Shown here: in pieces, positions 1-5,544 of the stretch
Position numbering within the stretch: the stretch's first letter is position 1
How the letters are laid out: every line of letters starts with the position of its first letter
NCBI GenBank assembly: GCA_017559615.1
Contig: JAFYRB010000090.1
Coordinates: 1 to 9,932 of the forward strand
DNA length: 9,932 nt
Source of the DNA: Alistipes sp.
GTDB lineage: Bacteria; Bacteroidota; Bacteroidia; Bacteroidales; Rikenellaceae
Direction of reading: 5' to 3'
Position numbers and translations under genes: made by a program
Notes under the pieces: model-generated
What the model was told of the DNA's origin: nothing
Databases searched by the model: none
What the model saw: only the letters and a program-made list of their open reading frames with translations

Positions 1-19
1 CATTCTCGACCTCTCAATC

Positions 20-66
20 ATTGCCCCAAATGGGAAATACGCCAAGTATGTCCCATCTGGGGCAAT
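20..66. repeat. Strong inverted repeat / hairpin
   Basis: The arms at 20-35 and 51-66 pair over 16 bp with a single mismatch (29/57). Inside them ATAC (37-40) pairs with GTAT (46-49) around a 5-nt GCCAA loop. On the minus strand the 29/57 mismatch becomes a G-U pair, so an RNA read on the minus strand would fold slightly better. No clean T-tract follows on either strand, so it is not a typical intrinsic terminator. It may be a structured RNA end, a REP-like element or a repeat at the end of an off-window gene. Confidence 0.6.
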
Positions 67-180
67 CTCTTTATCGAGGCCAAGCCTAACCCCTTCTGAC
101 AAGAAATTGGGTAATGGTGCTTGGAGAAGGTGCGTGTTGTTAAAAAACGCAGACGAATGGGTTACTAAGTTTTTTTTGTG

Positions 181-220
181 GGTTACTGTGAGTTACAATA
201 GGTTACAATGGGTTACTATA
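181..220 (+). repeat. Degenerate 10-bp tandem repeat, GGTTACWATR-like, 4 copies
   Basis: Four 10-bp units share the core GTTAC: ggttactgtg, agttacaata, ggttacaatg, ggttactata. A further related unit (gggttactaag) lies at 159-169, before the T8 run. The units are in the same 10-bp phase as the perfect repeat that follows at 231. Confidence 0.75.
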
Positions 221-230
221 AAATTCATCG

Positions 231-307
231 GAACTCATCGGAACTCATCGGAACTCATCGGAACTCATCGGAACTCATCGGAACTCATCGGAACTCATCG
301 GAACCCA
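231..307 (+). repeat. Perfect 10-bp tandem repeat GAACTCATCG, 7 copies plus partial ends
   Basis: Seven identical copies of GAACTCATCG run from 231 to 300. They are flanked by a degenerate copy (aaattcatcg, 221-230) and a partial copy (gaaccca, 301-307). Perfect identity suggests recent expansion by slippage. A 10-bp unit has a 30-bp coding period, so any translation gives a decapeptide repeat; I regard that as incidental. Confidence 0.9.
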
Positions 308-323
308 TAAAATTTTATTCTGG

Positions 324-377
324 GGAGACTGGTGAGACTGGGGACGAAAGAGGCGAAAGAGACGAAAGAGACGACAA
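324..377 (+). repeat. 9-bp purine-rich tandem repeat
   Basis: Six 9-bp units drift from ggagactgg through ggacgaaag and aggcgaaag to agacgaaag and agacgacaa. The plus strand is almost all purine. The pyrimidine-rich stretch at 400-431 is partly complementary (GGAGAC at 324-329 against GTCTCC at 426-431), so the two could pair loosely. Confidence 0.65.
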
Positions 378-462
378 CGAAACTGAGTACCATTAATTCT
401 CCCTGTTTTCTCTGTTGTCCCTGCTGTCTCCAAATAATTAATCTTGCGCGAAGCGCACCACA

Positions 463-504
463 CTTTTCACCTTTCAGTTTTCACCTTTCACCTTTCACTT
501 TTCA
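463..504 (+). repeat. 7-bp tandem repeat NYTTTCA, 6 copies
   Basis: Six consecutive heptamers are in perfect phase: cttttca, cctttca, gttttca, cctttca, cctttca, cttttca. The tract ends 9 bp before the stop codon of the minus-strand ZIP gene, so it lies in that gene's 3' flank and would be transcribed as a GA-rich RNA tail. Confidence 0.85.
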
Positions 505-512
505 GTTCGTTT

Positions 513-1289
513 CTATCCCAGTGCGATGTCGAGAATCATCATAATGATAAAGCCCACTGCGAAGGCGATAGTGCCGATATCGGAGTGTTTGCCCTGCTGG
601 GTTTCGGGGATAAGCTCCTCAACCACAACATAGAGCATTGCGCCCGCAGAGAAGGCGAGAAGGTAGGGTAGCACGCCAGCGATATGCTCGAAGAGGAGTA
701 TCATCACAAGGGCGGAGATAGGCTCCACTGCGCCCGAAAGCGCACCAAAGCCAAAGGCCTTTTTGCGTGATAGTCCCTCGCTGCGTAGAGGTAACGATAT
801 GATAGCACCTTCGGGGATATTTTGTATTGCCATACCTACAGCCAATGCTGTAGCTGCAGCGATGCTGATGCCGGCATTACCCATCATAGCACCCGCAATC
901 ACAGCGCCCACAGCCATACCCTCGGGGATGTTGTGTAGCGTCACCGCAAGCATAAGCATCTGGCGCTTACCGAGCGACGAGGCCACGCCCTCGCGAGTGT
1001 CAGTGCCTGGGTGGGTGTGTGGCACAAGGCAGTCGAGCGTAAGCAGAAAGAGCATACCGAGCATTATACCTACGGCTGCTGGAATCCAGCTTAGCTTGCC
1101 CATATCTGCTGATAGGTCGAGCGCAGGGATAATAAGCGACCACACTGCTGCTGCCACCATCACGCCCGCCGCAAAGCCGAGCAGTGCGTTGTGCAGACGT
1201 GCCGAGGTCTTATCCTTAACAAAGAGCACCGTTGCAGCTCCGAGCGCTGTGCCTAAAAATGGTATTGCAATAATTGAAAAGATGTTCAT
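513..1289 (-). CDS. ZIP family divalent metal transporter (GufA-like)
   Basis: A 258-residue inner-membrane metal carrier of the ZIP family, probably moving zinc, iron or manganese into the cytoplasm. It has about eight hydrophobic segments. The two signature helices carry HNIPEG (H119, N120, E123) and QNIPEG (Q156, N157, E160), which match the binuclear metal site described for bacterial BbZIP (H/E plus Q/E). SGAVEP (E189) and EE (224-225) supply further acidic ligands. A His-containing loop (PHTHPG, 90-95) lies before the first signature helix, as is usual. Length is normal for the family. The ATG is followed directly by a hydrophobic segment. It lies downstream of rubrerythrin on the same strand but behind that gene's terminator, so it is probably a separate unit. 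Substrate cannot be told from sequence. Confidence 0.93.
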   Translation of the reverse strand: MNIFSIIAIPFLGTALGAATVLFVKDKTSARLHNALLGFAAGVMVAAAVWSLIIPALDLSADMGKLSWIPAAVGIMLGMLFLLTLDCLVPHTHPGTDTREGVASSLGKRQMLMLAVTLHNIPEGMAVGAVIAGAMMGNAGISIAAATALAVGMAIQNIPEGAIISLPLRSEGLSRKKAFGFGALSGAVEPISALVMILLFEHIAGVLPYLLAFSAGAMLYVVVEELIPETQQGKHSDIGTIAFAVGFIIMMILDIALG

Positions 1290-1302
1290 ATCTTGCTATA
1301 TA

Positions 1303-1345
1303 CAAAAAATGAGCCTACCAAACGTATCTATTTGGTTAGGCTCAT
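1303..1345 (-). terminator. Intrinsic terminator of rubrerythrin gene
   Basis: On the minus strand ATGAGCCTAACCAAA pairs with TTTGGTAGGCTCAT (one bulged base, 8-nt loop) and is followed at once by TTTTTTG. It starts 20 nt after the rubrerythrin stop codon. Confidence 0.85.
1319..1326 (-). promoter_or_regulatory. Candidate -7 box of the ZIP gene
   Basis: TACGTTTG on the minus strand fits the Bacteroidota -7 consensus TAnnTTTG and would give a leader of about 20-25 nt before the ZIP ATG. No good TTG lies at the expected -33 spacing. It sits in the loop and descending arm of the rubrerythrin terminator, so promoter and terminator share bases. Confidence 0.35.
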
Positions 1346-1365
1346 AGGATTAAATAGTCTATCTA

Positions 1366-1902
1366 TTAATAGTTCTCAGCCTTAATCTGGAAGTATGCCT
1401 GTGGGTGAACACATACAGGGCATACCTCAGGAGCCTTCTGACCTACGTGGATGTGACCGCAGTTTGAGCACTGCCAGATCATATCGCCATCACGTGAGAA
1501 TACCAAGCCACCCTCTACGTTAGCCAAGAGCTTGCGGTAGCGCTCCTCGTGCTCCTTCTCAATCTTACCAACCTGGTCGAAGAGGAATGCGATGTGGTCG
1601 AAGCCCTCCTCGCGAGCATCCTTAGCCATCTGAGCGTACATATCAGTCCACTCGTAGTTCTCGCCCTCAGCAGCGCTCTTTAGGTTCTCAGCAGTTGAGC
1701 CGATGCCCTGAAGAAGCTTGAACCAAATCTCAGCGTGCTCCTTCTCGTTAGCAGCTGTCTCCTCGAAAATCTTAGAGATCTGAACGTAGCCGTCCTTCTT
1801 AGCCTTAGATGCAAAATATGTATACTTGTTACGAGCCTGTGACTCACCAGCAAAAGCCTCCCACAAGTTCTTCTCAGTCTTAGTTCCTTTCAAATCTTTC
1901 AT
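1366..1902 (-). CDS. rbr: Rubrerythrin
   Basis: A 178-residue cytoplasmic non-haem iron peroxidase that reduces hydrogen peroxide with electrons from reduced rubredoxin-type donors; a standard oxygen-defence enzyme of anaerobes. The N-terminal four-helix di-iron domain (about 5-130) shows the ligands E20, E53-x-x-H56, an EEGF segment (98-101) and a second ExxH, E115-x-x-H118. The C-terminal rubredoxin-like domain holds one iron through C145-x2-C148 and C161-x2-C164, with 12 residues between the pairs as in classical rubrerythrins. The domain order (di-iron first, rubredoxin last) is the classical one and the length is normal. It is a single-gene unit with its own consensus promoter (1965-1994) and terminator (1303-1345). 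Confidence 0.97.
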   Translation of the reverse strand: MKDLKGTKTEKNLWEAFAGESQARNKYTYFASKAKKDGYVQISKIFEETAANEKEHAEIWFKLLQGIGSTAENLKSAAEGENYEWTDMYAQMAKDAREEGFDHIAFLFDQVGKIEKEHEERYRKLLANVEGGLVFSRDGDMIWQCSNCGHIHVGQKAPEVCPVCVHPQAYFQIKAENY

Positions 1903-1964
1903 ACTCTTTTAAGTTTTATAGGTTTATGTTTATTTATTTTTGGTTTATTTCCCTTTTCCTGATG

Positions 1965-1994
1965 CAAAGATAATAGTTATTTCGTTATCTGCAA
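1965..1994 (-). promoter_or_regulatory. Promoter of rubrerythrin, consensus Bacteroidota type
   Basis: On the minus strand TTG (1992-1994), a 19-bp spacer and TATCTTTG (1965-1972) match TTG-N19-21-TAnnTTTG exactly. Transcription would start near 1958, leaving an A-rich leader of about 55 nt with no Shine-Dalgarno, typical of highly expressed Bacteroidota genes. Confidence 0.8.
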
Positions 1995-2090
1995 TAGTTT
2001 TTCGATTGTATTATTTTATTGTTGTATAGATTTTACTTATAGTCTCTCATTTTTATATAATATATAGGTATTCGTAGGGGTATAAATAAT

Positions 2091-2124
2091 AGGGATTGTC
2101 CAACAAGTGTGTTGAACAATCCCT
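2091..2124 (-). terminator. Hairpin terminator of the PfkB kinase gene
   Basis: A 14-bp stem (2091-2104 with 2111-2124) closes a 6-nt loop. The single mismatch on the plus strand becomes a G-U pair on the minus strand, pointing to minus-strand RNA. The tail TATTATTTAT is U-rich but not a pure run. It begins 28 nt after the kinase stop codon. Confidence 0.7.
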
Positions 2125-2152
2125 TGTGATATGTGGTCGTGTGCGACTAATA

Positions 2153-3157
2153 TTAGAATAGATACTGCTCGGTGCGAACTCTCTTGCAGAGGGTGTCGAT
2201 TTCGCTCCAGGCCTCCTCGCTAAGTGTGGTGCCTACGATCTCGATAACCTTGCCGGCGGCGATAGCTCCCATTGTGCCGCACTGGCGGAGTGATAGGCCC
2301 TCGCACAAACCGGCCATAAAGCCTGCAGCGTAGAAGTCTCCAGCACCGGTGGTATCTACGCGCTTTGCAGCCGCCATAATGCCCACCTGAACAAACTCGT
2401 CGCCTCGCTTGATAAGAGCACCGCGTGTGCCAATCTTAACAACGGTGAGCTCGCACATCTGGCTGATGTAGTTCAATGAGTCCATAGGCTCGCTCTGACC
2501 ACTAAAGGCTCTCGCCTCATCCTCGTTGGCAAAGAGAATATCGACATACTTCTCAACGATATCGCGAAGGAAGTCGCGGTTCTCCTCTACAACATTGAAC
2601 GATGCAAGGTCGATAGCTATCTTCAAGCCTCGCTCCTTGGCGCGCTTGATTGTCTCACGGATAAGATCGTGGTCCTGAACAAGATAACCCTCGATATATA
2701 GGTAGTCGTAGCTGTCGAATATTGTAGGGTCTATATCCTCTGCAGCAAGGTCTAACGCAGCTCCGAGGTGTGTCACGAAGGTACGCTCGCCATCCTTTGA
2801 CACCAGTGCTACGCACTTGCCCGACTTATTCTCCGAGCGGAGCACATAGGGCGCAATGCCTAAATTGCGTAGTGCCTGCTCGTAGAAGTCTCCTGTATTA
2901 TCCTCACCTACCTTGCCAATAAAGGCTGTCTGGGTACCAAGATGAGCCATCGTACGGATGGTATTTGCCGCCGAGCCTCCCAACGAAAGCGAATAGGGTA
3001 GTCCTGCTACAGATTTAGATATAGCGGTCTGTAGTTGGCTATCAACAAGACTCATTGAGCCCTTTGCAAGCTGATACTCAGCAAGTACATTGTCATTCGA
3101 TAGATTTACAAGCATATCGGTAAGCGCATTACCTATGCCAATCACACTCTTCTTCAT
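2153..3157 (-). CDS. PfkB-family kinase, adenosine kinase-like
   Basis: A 334-residue cytoplasmic sugar/nucleoside kinase of the ribokinase (PfkB) family, of the kind usually annotated as adenosine kinase in Bacteroidales; it would use ATP to phosphorylate a nucleoside or sugar hydroxyl. It shows the N-terminal GIGNALTDML strand-loop (6-15), the substrate-side signature GGSAANT (60-66), GKVGED (81-86), and the C-terminal signature DTTGAGD (268-274) with D274 as catalytic base in the anion-hole GAGD motif. Length is normal. I start it at the ATG of MKKSVIG: the reading frame extends 27 bp upstream to a TTG, but that TTG is part of the promoter -7 box TACCTTTG (3182-3189). It is a single-gene unit with its own terminator. 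Exact substrate is inferred from overall pattern, not proved. Confidence 0.88.
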   Translation of the reverse strand: MKKSVIGIGNALTDMLVNLSNDNVLAEYQLAKGSMSLVDSQLQTAISKSVAGLPYSLSLGGSAANTIRTMAHLGTQTAFIGKVGEDNTGDFYEQALRNLGIAPYVLRSENKSGKCVALVSKDGERTFVTHLGAALDLAAEDIDPTIFDSYDYLYIEGYLVQDHDLIRETIKRAKERGLKIAIDLASFNVVEENRDFLRDIVEKYVDILFANEDEARAFSGQSEPMDSLNYISQMCELTVVKIGTRGALIKRGDEFVQVGIMAAAKRVDTTGAGDFYAAGFMAGLCEGLSLRQCGTMGAIAAGKVIEIVGTTLSEEAWSEIDTLCKRVRTEQYLF

Positions 3158-3181
3158 TCTCTTGTTTGCAAATTTGTGCCA

Positions 3182-3189
3182 CAAAGGTA
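3182..3189 (-). promoter_or_regulatory. -7 box of the PfkB kinase promoter
   Basis: TACCTTTG on the minus strand fits TAnnTTTG. At 20-bp spacing upstream is TCG instead of TTG. Its position, about 25-30 nt before the kinase ATG at 3157, argues against any start further upstream. Confidence 0.6.
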
Positions 3190-3233
3190 ATGAAACACTT
3201 TTATAAAAGCGATACTTCCTCCCAAAAAAACAA

Positions 3234-3264
3234 AAAGAAAGAGTGGAACATCCACTCTTTCTTT
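3234..3264 (-). terminator. Intrinsic terminator of the 423-residue gene
   Basis: A perfect 14-bp stem (3234-3247 with 3251-3264) closes a 3-nt loop. On the minus strand it is followed by TTTTTGTTTTTTT. It lies 64 nt after the stop codon at 3328. Confidence 0.88.
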
Positions 3265-3327
3265 CGAGTATATAATTATATGCTCAAACAATTCTTGGTT
3301 GTTTTACTACAGTTTAGTGTTAACCCA

Positions 3328-4599
3328 CTACTCCCACGTAACTAACTCGCGGTTAAGTAGTACACGTTTAGCTTCACCTCGTTCGCCATTAACAATATAG
3401 TTTGTTGAAAGACTCTCCTTAAAGCGTGTGACAAAAGCTTCGCGGATGCGTGCAACCTTTTCGTTGATAGAGTTCTTCGTTGGGTCGGTTAGGTCGCAGA
3501 TGCTCTTAGACATCCTGCTATCTGCTGGTTCACCTTTTATGCTCTCGTATATGGATGTTAGCTCCTTGCGATAGTCTACCAAATCCTTGAAGTTTATGCC
3601 ATTCGTATGGCGCAAGAATAGGAAGTATACTGCCTTTACAAGAGGGGTCATAGTTATCTCCATATTGTTGTAATCGGGCAGAATAATGCGATTGTCGCGA
3701 GTGATAACCATACGGCTTGTGGTCGTTGGTTTCGAAACAATAGATTGTATGATATGCTCGCTTATGCCCTTTTGCTTTAAGCGCTCGACTCTGCTTTCAA
3801 TCTCTTTAATAAGTTGCTCGGTCTCCTTATCTTCGAATTCGGCATTAACATAATCCAAACCATAGCATAAACTACTATCATCATAGCTGGGGATTGAGTA
3901 TCGCGGCCTTGACTCCGAGTAACATTCTATGTCGGCACAATCTGCGTCGAAATATTCAAACGTGCCAAAGTTATCTGGTCTAGGTGGTGAATAGGCGCAA
4001 ATATGGCTCTTTCGCGTGCTTGCAATATCATCAATTATGGCCTGAAGCACTTCGTAGAATGCTGTGTCAGCCTTTGTTATATCAAGAGTTATGCATCTAA
4101 AAGTATATACATCTGTGACATCTCTATTGTTAAATGCCTTGTCGTAGTACATCAATGATGGACCTATCCTCTCTTCGTTATGTATAGCATCCCTTATAAA
4201 CCTACTGCTGGAGTAGTCGATTGGATACTGTGTATCGCGGTAAGGTGCGTGGTAATCTGCTCCCGAAGTGTTATTAATATGTGCCACGATGCGAGGGATA
4301 TAGCAAAACTCATAGTCAAATCGTCTGAAGGTCTTGCATATCTTGTCATAGTTGGCCTCTATAAACTCATTTGTTGCTGTATCAAACTCCGACTCCACAT
4401 ATATTATCTCATTGATATCGGGCGTAGAGAGATACGATGACATCTTGATGTCGAGCGTAAAGAATCTTCCGCTATATGGCTGATAGGTATGTATAGGCGT
4501 TGGAGTGGCAACTGGAAAGTCCTCGTCGCATTCAGCAAATAGAGATTCTTGACAATCCATCCTCTTCAATCTATTTCGTATCTTTGAAAATAATCCCAT
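3328..4599 (-). CDS. Uncharacterised 423-residue protein with C-terminal winged-helix-like region
   Basis: I do not recognise a named family. There is no signal peptide and no membrane segment; the N-terminus is short and basic (MGLFSKIRNRLKR). Residues 45-250 are mixed alpha/beta and rich in Tyr and Asp. Residues 256-287 are a charged helix that could be coiled coil. Residues 296-423 resemble an OmpR/PhoB-type winged helix: a beta start (MVITRDNRIILPDYNNMEI), a MTPLVKAVYFLFLRHTNG helix-turn, NFKDLVDYRKEL, a putative recognition helix NSINEKVARIREAF, and a wing NYIVNGERGEAKRVLL. This is my inference from pattern. It is divergent from the VWA gene, with a palindrome between the two promoters, so it may regulate or act with that protein. 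It ends in TAG and has a perfect terminator. Confidence 0.85.
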   Translation of the reverse strand: MGLFSKIRNRLKRMDCQESLFAECDEDFPVATPTPIHTYQPYSGRFFTLDIKMSSYLSTPDINEIIYVESEFDTATNEFIEANYDKICKTFRRFDYEFCYIPRIVAHINNTSGADYHAPYRDTQYPIDYSSSRFIRDAIHNEERIGPSLMYYDKAFNNRDVTDVYTFRCITLDITKADTAFYEVLQAIIDDIASTRKSHICAYSPPRPDNFGTFEYFDADCADIECYSESRPRYSIPSYDDSSLCYGLDYVNAEFEDKETEQLIKEIESRVERLKQKGISEHIIQSIVSKPTTTSRMVITRDNRIILPDYNNMEITMTPLVKAVYFLFLRHTNGINFKDLVDYRKELTSIYESIKGEPADSRMSKSICDLTDPTKNSINEKVARIREAFVTRFKESLSTNYIVNGERGEAKRVLLNRELVTWE

Positions 4600-4615
4600 A
4601 GGTGTAATGTTTCTA

Positions 4616-4646
4616 CAAAGTTAGTAAAAATTTGCATCAAAACAAA
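4616..4646 (-). promoter_or_regulatory. Promoter of the 423-residue gene
   Basis: On the minus strand TTTG (4643-4646), a 19-bp spacer and TAACTTTG (4616-4623) match the Bacteroidota consensus exactly. The leader to the ATG at 4599 would be only about 10 nt. Confidence 0.75.
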
Positions 4647-4648
4647 AT

Positions 4649-4680
4649 CAATTTTCTGCAAGGCTTGCAGAGCAAAATTG
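4649..4680. promoter_or_regulatory. Dyad operator candidate between divergent promoters
   Basis: The core TCTGCAAG-G-CTTGCAGA (4655-4671) is a perfect palindrome with 8-bp arms. It is nested in outer arms CAATTTT (4649-4655) and AAAATTG (4674-4680). It fills the gap between the -33 box of the minus-strand promoter (4643-4646) and that of the plus-strand promoter (4682-4684), a typical place for a repressor or activator controlling both genes. Confidence 0.55.
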
Positions 4681-4681
4681 C

Positions 4682-4712
4682 TTGGAATGAAGAGTTAGTC
4701 TTCCTAATTTTG
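4682..4712 (+). promoter_or_regulatory. Promoter of the VWA gene
   Basis: TTG (4682-4684), a 20-bp spacer and TAATTTTG (4705-4712) match TTG-N19-21-TAnnTTTG. Transcription would start near 4718, giving a leader of about 28 nt to the ATG at 4747. Confidence 0.7.
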
Positions 4713-4746
4713 CAATGAGAAAACAACGTTCTAAACATCCTAAATT

Positions 4747-5370
4747 ATGAAGACTAAAGTATTTAATCTTATCATTATTGATGAGAGTGGCTCAATGCAA
4801 AGCATTAAGAGAGAGGCTATTAATAGCGTTAACGAGACTGTCCAGACAATACGCGCTGCCCAGAAGAAGTATCCTGATCAAGAACACTATGTCTCTGTGG
4901 TGTCGTTTAACGACCAAGTCAAGACTATCAGCGATTGCGTTGCGGCTAATGATGTCGTGGAGATTACCGATGCTAACTACCAGCCGAATTGTTGCACAGC
5001 CCTATACGATGCTATGGGTATATCTATCAATGCTATGCGCAAGCACACTTCTACCGAAGATAAGGTGCTTGTGACGGTGGTTACCGATGGCTATGAGAAT
5101 TCATCGAGAGAGTGGAATGGCAAGGCTATTAAGGCGCTTGTAGAGCAGATGCGTGGCCAGGGATGGACATTCGCATATATAGGTGCTAATCACGATGTTG
5201 AGAGCGTAGCTGCCTCAATGTCGATAACAAATACAATGACATTTGAGGCCTCAGATGCAGGCGTGAAGTGTATGAGTAGACGAATGAATACTTGTATGAG
5301 TCGCTGGTTCAATCGCATTAGTGAATCATCCACTGCCGAAGATAGCTCCGACTTCTTCGACGTGTTCTAA
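4747..5370 (+). CDS. Small VWA (von Willebrand A) domain protein
   Basis: A 207-residue cytoplasmic protein that is almost entirely one VWA domain, with no signal peptide or membrane anchor. VWA domains bind partner proteins through a metal-dependent adhesion site (MIDAS). All MIDAS elements are visible: D12-x-S14-x-S16 in IIIDESGSM, T84 in CCTALYDAMG, and D114 in VVTDGYEN. The strand-helix order of a Rossmann-like VWA fold follows up to IGANHD (145-150). The last ~25 residues are serine- and acid-rich. It is divergent from the 423-residue gene across a palindrome and is followed by a hairpin, so it appears to be a one-gene transcript. Cytoplasmic stand-alone VWA proteins often work with ATPases, kinases or other conflict-system partners; no such partner is fused here, so the role is open. 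Confidence 0.88.
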   Translation: MKTKVFNLIIIDESGSMQSIKREAINSVNETVQTIRAAQKKYPDQEHYVSVVSFNDQVKTISDCVAANDVVEITDANYQPNCCTALYDAMGISINAMRKHTSTEDKVLVTVVTDGYENSSREWNGKAIKALVEQMRGQGWTFAYIGANHDVESVAASMSITNTMTFEASDAGVKCMSRRMNTCMSRWFNRISESSTAEDSSDFFDVF

Positions 5371-5396
5371 ACCACCCAAATATTGTTGATTTAAAA

Positions 5397-5443
5397 CAAG
5401 GCGTTACGACTTGAATCCATTGCTTGAGGGTCGTAATGCCTTG
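5397..5443 (+). terminator. Long-loop hairpin after the VWA gene
   Basis: Fourteen pairs (5397-5410 with 5430-5443), including one G-U on the plus strand, close a 19-nt loop. It lies 27 nt after the VWA stop. A T6 run appears only about 20 nt later (within 5465-5471), so this is a terminator-like hairpin rather than a textbook terminator. Confidence 0.5.
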
Positions 5444-5506
5444 CATTGAGGGCGATAAGAAGGTGTTTTTTGGGGTGTAGGGTAGTGTCGGAATGGAAAT
5501 AATTAT

Positions 5507-5514
5507 TAACTTTG
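5507..5514 (+). promoter_or_regulatory. -7 box of the DUF262 gene
   Basis: TAACTTTG fits TAnnTTTG and lies about 30 bp before the ATG at 5545. The -33 region is poor. The TTG within this box begins an in-frame 11-codon extension of the DUF262 reading frame, which the promoter makes unlikely as a start. Confidence 0.5.
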
Positions 5515-5544
5515 TATCATATTCATATAATCCGAACTACAACT

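Larger units (their letters stand above)
1..512. other. Gene-free, repeat-rich stretch
   Basis: I see no gene I can defend here. Plus frame 2 is open from the window edge to a TAA at 308-310, but its last third is the translation of a 10-bp repeat. Plus frame 1 is open to a TGA at 97-99. A minus frame is open from about 190 to the edge without an early ATG. The first ~150 bases could hold the tail or head of a gene outside the window, but three competing open frames make this undecidable. The stretch contains a hairpin (20-66), four tandem-repeat tracts (181-220, 231-307, 324-377, 463-504), a T8 run (170-177) and a small GCGC-GAA-GCGC hairpin (446-456). Confidence 0.6.

Noticed and set aside
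231..307. Possible CRISPR-like array
   Set aside because: The units are 10 bp and directly adjacent with no spacers; it is a simple tandem repeat.
107..310. Plus-strand reading frame with a decapeptide repeat
   Set aside because: Its second half is only the translation of the 10-bp DNA repeat, and the frame has no recognisable domain; the same bases are open in other frames.
763..1347. 194-codon plus-strand frame opposite the ZIP gene
   Set aside because: It is antisense to a clear ZIP transporter and its translation has no family features.
3158..3184. Upstream TTG start for the PfkB kinase
   Set aside because: The TTG belongs to the -7 box TACCTTTG, so it would not be transcribed; the ATG at 3157 matches the family N-terminus.
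4180..4440. 86-codon plus-strand frame
   Set aside because: It lies antisense inside the 423-residue gene and is explained by that gene's codon pattern.
5512..5544. Upstream TTG start for the DUF262 protein
   Set aside because: It lies inside the TAACTTTG promoter box; the ATG at 5545 is a better start.
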